From Clostridiales bacterium (GTDB lineage Bacteria; Bacillota; Clostridia; Saccharofermentanales; Saccharofermentanaceae), in contig JAFWFV010000044.1 in the NCBI GenBank assembly GCA_017515465.1, forward strand, positions 1 to 64,000: 64,000 nt of DNA. Reading direction: 5' to 3'. Shown piece by piece: positions 59,247-64,000 of this stretch. Positions within the stretch are counted from its first letter, which is position 1; every line of letters starts with the position of its first letter. The notes beneath the pieces were generated by a model. It was not told the DNA's origin and did no database searches. It saw only the letters and a list, made by a program, of their open reading frames with translations. Made by a program: the position numbers and the translations under genes.

Positions 59247-60137
59247 ATGTATCTGATCAGGAAAAAGACAGTTCTCAATCCGACGATATTCATGATGGAC
59301 ATAGTAGCTCCACGAGTCGCACGTTATTGTCAGCCAGGCCAGTTCGTTATAGTCAGGGTCGATGCCGACGGTGAGAGGATTCCTCTTACGATATGCGATT
59401 ACGACAGGGATGAGGGAACAGTTACCATAGCAGTCCAGACCATGGGTGCCAGCACATATAAGCTCATGGATCTTAATGAAGGTGATCACGTCCACGATTT
59501 TGCAGGTCCCCTGGGCAGACCTTCCGATCTCGTAACAGATGATATCGGAGAGGTCAGGAAAAAGAAGATATTATTCGTAGCCGGAGGTCTTGGAACGGCT
59601 CCTGTCTATCCCCAGGTCAAGTGGCTTCACGAGCATGGCATCGAAGCAGATGTAATAGTAGGTGCTAAGACCAAAGACCTGGTGATCCTCGAAGATGAGA
59701 TGCGTGCGGTATGCGGGAATCTCTACATCACTACTGATGACGGTTCATATGGGCGCAAGGGACTTGTTACCGAGGTGATATCCGACCTGGTGGAGAAGGA
59801 GGGAAAGCATTATGATCTGTGCGTATCAATAGGCCCCACGATCATGATGAAATTCTGTGTCCTCACAACAAAGAAATACAACATCCCCACAATAGTCAGT
59901 ATGAACCCGATAATGGTCGGCGGAACGGGCATGTGCGGTGCGTGCAGGCTGACGGTGGGAGACGAAGTGAAATTCGCCTGCATCGACGGTCCTGAATTCG
60001 ACGGTTTCCTCGTTAATTTCGATGAAGCTATCGAGAGGATGAAACTCTACAGGACTGAGGAGGGCAGGGCGCTCCTGGAATATAGGGAGGGCACTACCCA
60101 CCATGGCGGATGCGGCAATTGCGGAGGTGACAGATAA
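59247..60137 (+). CDS. nfnA: NfnA-like ferredoxin-NADP reductase subunit
   Basis: 296 residues. FAD-binding QFVIVRVDADGERIPLTICDYD, NAD-binding LFVAGGLGTAPVYPQVKWL, and the 2Fe-2S cysteines in GTGMCGACRLTVGDEVKFACIDG near 230-252, with a short Gly-Cys tail. This is the small subunit of the electron-bifurcating NADH-dependent ferredoxin:NADP oxidoreductase. GGAGG lies before the ATG. It overlaps the partner by one base. Confidence 0.9.
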   Translation: MYLIRKKTVLNPTIFMMDIVAPRVARYCQPGQFVIVRVDADGERIPLTICDYDRDEGTVTIAVQTMGASTYKLMDLNEGDHVHDFAGPLGRPSDLVTDDIGEVRKKKILFVAGGLGTAPVYPQVKWLHEHGIEADVIVGAKTKDLVILEDEMRAVCGNLYITTDDGSYGRKGLVTEVISDLVEKEGKHYDLCVSIGPTIMMKFCVLTTKKYNIPTIVSMNPIMVGGTGMCGACRLTVGDEVKFACIDGPEFDGFLVNFDEAIERMKLYRTEEGRALLEYREGTTHHGGCGNCGGDR

Positions 60138-61525
60138 TGGCAGACGGAATGATCAGGGTTCCTGTTACCGAGCAGGATGCACAGTTAAGAGCAAAGAACT
60201 TCGATGAGGTATGTCTCGGATACACAGAGGACGAAGCGGTAGATGAGGCAAAGAGATGTCTTAACTGTAAGAATCCCATGTGTGTCAGCGGATGTCCCGT
60301 CAGGATCAACATACCTGAATTCATACATGCGGTATCAGAGAGAGACTTTGACAAAGCATATGAGATCATCAGCAGATCCAGCTCCCTGCCTGCAGTCTGC
60401 GGCAGAGTCTGTCCCCAGGAGACCCAGTGTGAATCAAAGTGCATCAGGGGCATCAAGGGCGATGCCATTGCGATAGGAAAGCTGGAGAGATTCGTAGCAG
60501 ACTGGGCAAGGACAAATGGCATCAAGCCTCACACTGATAATGCCCCCAACGGACACAAGATAGCAGTAATAGGTTCCGGTCCTTCGGGACTTACATGTGC
60601 CGGTGATCTGGCACGCATGGGTTATGACGTTACCATCTTTGAAGCGCTTCACGAAGCCGGCGGAGTACTGGTATATGGAATTCCCGAATTCAGGCTCCCC
60701 AAGGATTCCGTAGTTAAGGCGGAGATCGATAATGTCAGGAGCCTGGGAGTAAAGATTGAGACCAACGTTGTTATCGGCAAGTCAGTCACGATCGATGAGT
60801 TGATGGATGAGGAAGGCTTTGAGGCCGTATTCATCGGTTCAGGTGCAGGCCTTCCCATGTTCATGAAGATACCCGGTGAAAATGCAAAGGGCGTATTTTC
60901 TGCAAATGAATACCTGACCAGGACCAATCTCATGAAAGCATACAGGGAGGATTCTGCTACTCCTGTATTCAGGGCAAAAAAGGTCGCAGTAGTCGGAGGC
61001 GGAAACGTCGCCATGGATGCTGCCAGGATGGCGCTGAGACTGGGTGCAGAGGTTACCATCGTCTACAGGAGAAGTGAGGAGGAGTTCCCTGCCAGAGCAG
61101 AGGAAGTCCATCACGCAAAGGAAGAGGGAGTAAAGTTCGAACTCCTTACGAATCCCGTTGAGATACTGGAGAATGAAGACCATTTCGTCAGGGCTTTAAG
61201 GTGCGTCAGGATGGAGCTGGGCCAGCCCGATGAATCCGGCAGGAGGAGACCAGTTGCGATAGAAGGTTCCGAATTCGAGATGGAGATGGATGCCGTCATT
61301 ATGGCACTGGGAACATCTCCTAACCCCATGATCGCTTCCACAACGGAAGGCCTGGATATCACAAAGAGGAAATGCATTGCGGCTGATGAGAACGGAAAGA
61401 CATCGAGAGAAGGCGTCTTTGCCGGAGGTGATGCCGTAACGGGTGCAGCTACCGTTATCCTGGCCATGGGTGCAGGCAAGACAGCTGCAAAGGCCATTGA
61501 TGAATACATCAGGAACAAAGGCTGA
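60137..61525 (+). CDS. nfnB: NfnB-like (glutamate synthase small subunit family) flavoprotein
   Basis: 462 residues. N-terminal cysteines CLNCKNPMCVSGCPV and CGRVCPQETQCESKC bind two 4Fe-4S clusters; GSGPSGLTCAGDLARMGYDVTIFEA is the FAD site and VVGGGNVAMDAARMALRLGAEVTIVYRR the NAD(P) site. With NfnA it links NADH, NADPH and ferredoxin pools in fermenting anaerobes. It could also be annotated as gltA/gltD-like; the NfnA neighbour decides. Confidence 0.92.
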   Translation: MADGMIRVPVTEQDAQLRAKNFDEVCLGYTEDEAVDEAKRCLNCKNPMCVSGCPVRINIPEFIHAVSERDFDKAYEIISRSSSLPAVCGRVCPQETQCESKCIRGIKGDAIAIGKLERFVADWARTNGIKPHTDNAPNGHKIAVIGSGPSGLTCAGDLARMGYDVTIFEALHEAGGVLVYGIPEFRLPKDSVVKAEIDNVRSLGVKIETNVVIGKSVTIDELMDEEGFEAVFIGSGAGLPMFMKIPGENAKGVFSANEYLTRTNLMKAYREDSATPVFRAKKVAVVGGGNVAMDAARMALRLGAEVTIVYRRSEEEFPARAEEVHHAKEEGVKFELLTNPVEILENEDHFVRALRCVRMELGQPDESGRRRPVAIEGSEFEMEMDAVIMALGTSPNPMIASTTEGLDITKRKCIAADENGKTSREGVFAGGDAVTGAATVILAMGAGKTAAKAIDEYIRNKG

Positions 61526-61528
61526 CCG

Positions 61529-61930
61529 ATGCGCAGGAAGATAACAGAATATATCAGGAACAGGTACGGAGTCGGACCTGAGTATCCCTGGGTAAAGTAT
61601 GATGACAATGCCGTCTTCCGCCATGAGGGCAACCGGAAATGGTTCGCTCTGATCATGGATGTCAGGCGGGACAGACTTGATCCCGGGGATACATCCTGTG
61701 AGGTCATCAGTGTGATCAATCTTAAGATCGCGGACATGGCGCTCCACGATACTCTCGTGCATGAAAAGGGTATCATTCCCGCGTATCATATGAACAAACA
61801 GAACTGGATCACGGTATATCTCGACGGCAGTGTTCCGGAAGAACATGTTGAGGATCTGATCGACGTCAGTTACATTAACACTCTGACCATCAGAAAAGCG
61901 AAAAAAGGCAGTGACCGTTCTTTTATTTAA
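61529..61930 (+). CDS. MmcQ/YjbR-family protein
   Basis: 133 residues, three bases after nfnB. The start RKITEYIRNRYGVGPEYPW and the later YHMNKQNWITVYLDGSVPEEHVEDLIDVSY are typical of the MmcQ/YjbR double-wing DNA-binding-like fold. Cellular role unknown. It ends before the rpsO promoter. Confidence 0.9.
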   Translation: MRRKITEYIRNRYGVGPEYPWVKYDDNAVFRHEGNRKWFALIMDVRRDRLDPGDTSCEVISVINLKIADMALHDTLVHEKGIIPAYHMNKQNWITVYLDGSVPEEHVEDLIDVSYINTLTIRKAKKGSDRSFI

Positions 61931-62052
61931 AACCTGCTTGATATAAGGCAGTTCCTGTGTTATTATCTTGTTCACTGCCGTGACTTAGGTATATGGACAC
62001 TCCAACCTATTCCTCAGTCACAGGTGAATACTAATAACAGGAGGACATTACC

Positions 62053-62325
62053 ATGGCAAAGGGCAGAGGTATTGATAAGGCTGAGATCATCAAGACTTAT
62101 CAGCTCACAGAGGGCGACACAGGATCCCCTGAGGTTCAGATCGCACTTCTCACAGCAAGGATCAACCACCTTACCGAACACCTGAAGACACACAAGGGTG
62201 ACCACCACTCCAGAAGAGGTCTTCTGATGATGGTAGGTAAGAGAAGAGGTCTCCTTGACTACCTTGCACAGATCGACATCGAGAGATACAGAGCGATCAT
62301 TGCAAAGCTCGGAATCAGAAAGTAA
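62053..62325 (+). CDS. rpsO: 30S ribosomal protein S15
   Basis: 90 residues, standard length. [36 protein letters not shown] is the conserved core, followed by [22 protein letters not shown]. It binds the central domain of 16S rRNA. It has its own leader (about 60 bases, GGAGG before the ATG) and terminator, so it is a single-gene unit. Confidence 0.98.
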   Translation: MAKGRGIDKAEIIKTYQLTEGDTGSPEVQIALLTARINHLTEHLKTHKGDHHSRRGLLMMVGKRRGLLDYLAQIDIERYRAIIAKLGIRK

Positions 62326-62332
62326 TTCCACT

Positions 62333-62362
62333 AACCGCTTCCAACAGGAAGCGGTTTTTTCT
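62333..62362 (+). terminator. Rho-independent terminator of rpsO
   Basis: AACCGCTTCC (62333-62342) and GGAAGCGGTT (62347-62356) are a perfect 10-bp stem with a 4-base loop and a T-run. Confidence 0.92.
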
Positions 62363-62399
62363 TCTTTATTTATTTCAGAAATGTATTTATAATAGTCCC

Positions 62400-63563
62400 A
62401 TGGATAAGATACGTGGGTATGCAAGCAACAGGTGGGGAGCGTATTCGATCGCAGCTATAATAGGCGTCGTTACATACGTGGTCCTGTCTAATTTCGGATC
62501 TATACTTTCCTGGTTCGCGGAAGTTCTTAATCTTATGTCTCCGATAATCATCGGAGTGGTCATTGCATATCTGGTCAATCTCGTTGTTGTATTTTTCGAG
62601 AACAGGGTATTCAGGTTTATCAAGGGACCGACGCTGAGAAATGTCATCTCAGTCATCGTTGCGATAATCGTCGTTCTGGCTCTCATCGGACTGTTCCTGT
62701 GGTTCGTACTGCCTGATGTACTGACGAGTGTCTCCAACTTTGTAAGTGATGCCAAGAACTATAATTCCACCATTCAGACCAACCTTGAAAAGCTCGATCA
62801 GTTCGCAGCAAAATATGGTATACAGCTGGGTGCCAAGACATGGACAGATACCATGTATGATGAAGTGGATAAGTTCATCACCAGCACTACTCATAATGTT
62901 GCATCTGCGATGAGCACTCTCATGAGTCTCGGCGTGGTCGCATCCAACATCTTTGTAGGTGCGATCCTGGCAGTATATTTCCTCGGAGGCAAGAAGAGAT
63001 TATTCGAGGGAATAGCAAAGTTCAGACATGCACTCCTCACTGACAAACAGTACGACAGACATACTGAATTCTGGAGAAGGAGCAGCAATATATTTTCAAA
63101 ATATATCAGCTATACTCTCCTCGAGGCACTGGGTGTCGGAATCGCAAATGCGATCTTCATGATCATAGCAGGACTTCCTAACGTAACGCTCATTTCAGTC
63201 ATCGTAGGAGTAACGAATATCCTTCCTACTTTCGGTCCTATCGTGGGCTGTGTCGTAGGTGCTCTGGTACTATTTTTGAACGAACCTGTATACGCAGTTA
63301 TCTTCGTTGCATTTACACTTGTTCTTCAGACGATCGACGGTTACATCGTCAAGCCGAAGATGTTCGGAAACACACTCGGAATTCCTTCGTTCTTATCACT
63401 CGTTGCGATCGTTATCGGAGGCAAATTATTCGGCTCCATCGGAATACTTTTATCCATACCTTTTGCTGCAGTTCTGGCGATACTTTATCACGAGAGTTTT
63501 CTGCCCTGGTTGGAACGCAAAAAACAGGAGAATAATAATCAAAAAACGAAAAGCAAAAATTGA
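62400..63563 (+). CDS. AI-2E family transporter
   Basis: 387 residues with about eight membrane segments, a variable periplasmic-side region at about 110-175, and the conserved C-terminal block LISVIVGVTNILPTFGPIVGCVVGALVLFL, then IVKPKMFGNTLGIPSFLSLVAIVIGG. This is the PerM/TqsA-like family; members export or exchange small signals or ions. The N-terminus has a short basic start. Monocistronic; the last 20 residues are basic. Confidence 0.92.
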   Translation: MDKIRGYASNRWGAYSIAAIIGVVTYVVLSNFGSILSWFAEVLNLMSPIIIGVVIAYLVNLVVVFFENRVFRFIKGPTLRNVISVIVAIIVVLALIGLFLWFVLPDVLTSVSNFVSDAKNYNSTIQTNLEKLDQFAAKYGIQLGAKTWTDTMYDEVDKFITSTTHNVASAMSTLMSLGVVASNIFVGAILAVYFLGGKKRLFEGIAKFRHALLTDKQYDRHTEFWRRSSNIFSKYISYTLLEALGVGIANAIFMIIAGLPNVTLISVIVGVTNILPTFGPIVGCVVGALVLFLNEPVYAVIFVAFTLVLQTIDGYIVKPKMFGNTLGIPSFLSLVAIVIGGKLFGSIGILLSIPFAAVLAILYHESFLPWLERKKQENNNQKTKSKN

Positions 63564-63710
63564 TGTGTGTTATACACAAAAACGCCAAAAGCATTTCGTT
63601 GTAATGATGTTATTTGCACAAAAGATTTTTTAAAAACTTGACATAAATTCGATATAAGTATAAGGTTCAGTTGTGTTAAAGATTTTTAGGGCGAATAGGA
63701 GGATTACACT

Positions 63711-64000
63711 ATGCCTAATACAACAAAGAAGACAGCAGAGGTTAAGGCTGCTGACAAGACAGTTAAGACAGACGCTCCTGCAGTAGCAGCACCCGCAGCT
63801 AAGGCTGAGGTTAAGGCAGCTCCTAAGGCAGCAGCTAAGAAGCCCGCAGCTAAGAAGGCTGTTGCTAAGAAGCCCGCAGCTAAGAAGCCTGCAGCTAAGA
63901 CAGTAGCTAAGAAGCCTGCAGCTAAGAAGCCCGCTGCTAAGAAGACAGCTAAGAAGCCTGTTAAGAAGCTCGGTAAGGTTATCTTCGAGTTCAACGGCAA
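63711..64000 (+). CDS. Lysine/alanine/proline-rich histone-like protein (partial, window edge)
   Basis: Ninety-six codons are present; the end is outside the window. After a short start the sequence is built of KKPAAKK-type units repeated about seven times to residue 82, then turns into a globular start LGKVIFEFNG. The low-complexity part is like H1-type bacterial histone tails and binds DNA or RNA; the globular part resembles DUF6465. AGGAGG lies nine bases upstream, and TTGACA at 63638-63643 with TATAAG 15 bases later may be the promoter. The repeats in DNA are also direct repeats. Confidence 0.8.
   Translation, partial: MPNTTKKTAEVKAADKTVKTDAPAVAAPAAKAEVKAAPKAAAKKPAAKKAVAKKPAAKKPAAKTVAKKPAAKKPAAKKTAKKPVKKLGKVIFEFNG

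Overview
The window looks like chromosomal DNA of a Gram-positive anaerobe of class Clostridia. Supporting signs are AGGAGG-type ribosome binding sites, TATAAT promoters, several lipoproteins with a lipobox, a NfnA/NfnB-type transhydrogenase pair, BrnT/BrnA and Phd/ParE toxin-antitoxin modules, a lysine/alanine-rich DNA-binding-like protein and an Alg13/Alg14-type glycan cluster. A gut or rumen Eubacteriales member is a reasonable guess; genus and species cannot be read from this sequence alone.

Region 1-13.7 kb is accessory and decaying. It holds a lipoprotein, an amidohydrolase interrupted by an in-frame TGA, a Phd antitoxin beside a ParE toxin that has lost about 30 internal residues, an acetyltransferase with an in-frame TAA, and a RhuM/Fic gene bracketed by 57-bp direct repeats. 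It also has a serine-recombinase remnant, a three-copy dispersed repeat and several acetyltransferase fragments. Intact within it are an NmrA-like reductase, a two-gene operon of a RelA/SpoT-type alarmone synthetase and a KaiC-like/PEP-pyruvate-binding protein, a DUF6273-like lipoprotein, an XRE repressor divergent from an unknown gene with twin operators, and a BrnT/BrnA module.

Region 13.8-20 kb is one tightly packed operon: a hybrid histidine kinase with two receiver domains, a solute-binding lipoprotein, a GLUG-like anchored protein and a PIG-L/LmbE deacetylase. Region 20-37.6 kb is mostly housekeeping: MutS-like ATPase, LUD protein, iron alcohol dehydrogenase, Na/Pi cotransporter, AIM24-like protein, rsmE, a HAD phosphatase, hisS, aspS, lepB, lepA, a Na/Ca antiporter and tRNA-Leu(UAG).

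Region 37.6-43.8 kb is again accessory. It has a candidate type I toxin-antitoxin locus (43-residue membrane peptide with an overlapping antisense RNA), small zinc-ribbon and membrane proteins, a GDSL hydrolase, a frameshifted membrane gene and a lone 63-residue prepilin-like protein. Two structured elements here share a core (CCGCA, hairpin, GAGGAC) with a third near 5.6 kb.

Region 43.9-55 kb is a cell-surface glycan cluster in two convergent blocks. The plus block has a split Alg14/Alg13 glycosyltransferase, a GT2 enzyme and a methyltransferase. The minus block has a flippase, an FrhB-hexapeptide fusion, an epimerase, an acyl carrier protein, a stand-alone adenylation enzyme, a pyruvyl transferase and a radical SAM protein; together these suggest an acyl or aminoacyl modification of a surface polymer. 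Region 55-64 kb holds a TetR-controlled flavoprotein operon with twin operators, a lipoprotein followed by a frameshifted Y-family polymerase, nfnA/nfnB-like genes, rpsO, an AI-2E family transporter and the start of the lysine/alanine-rich protein.
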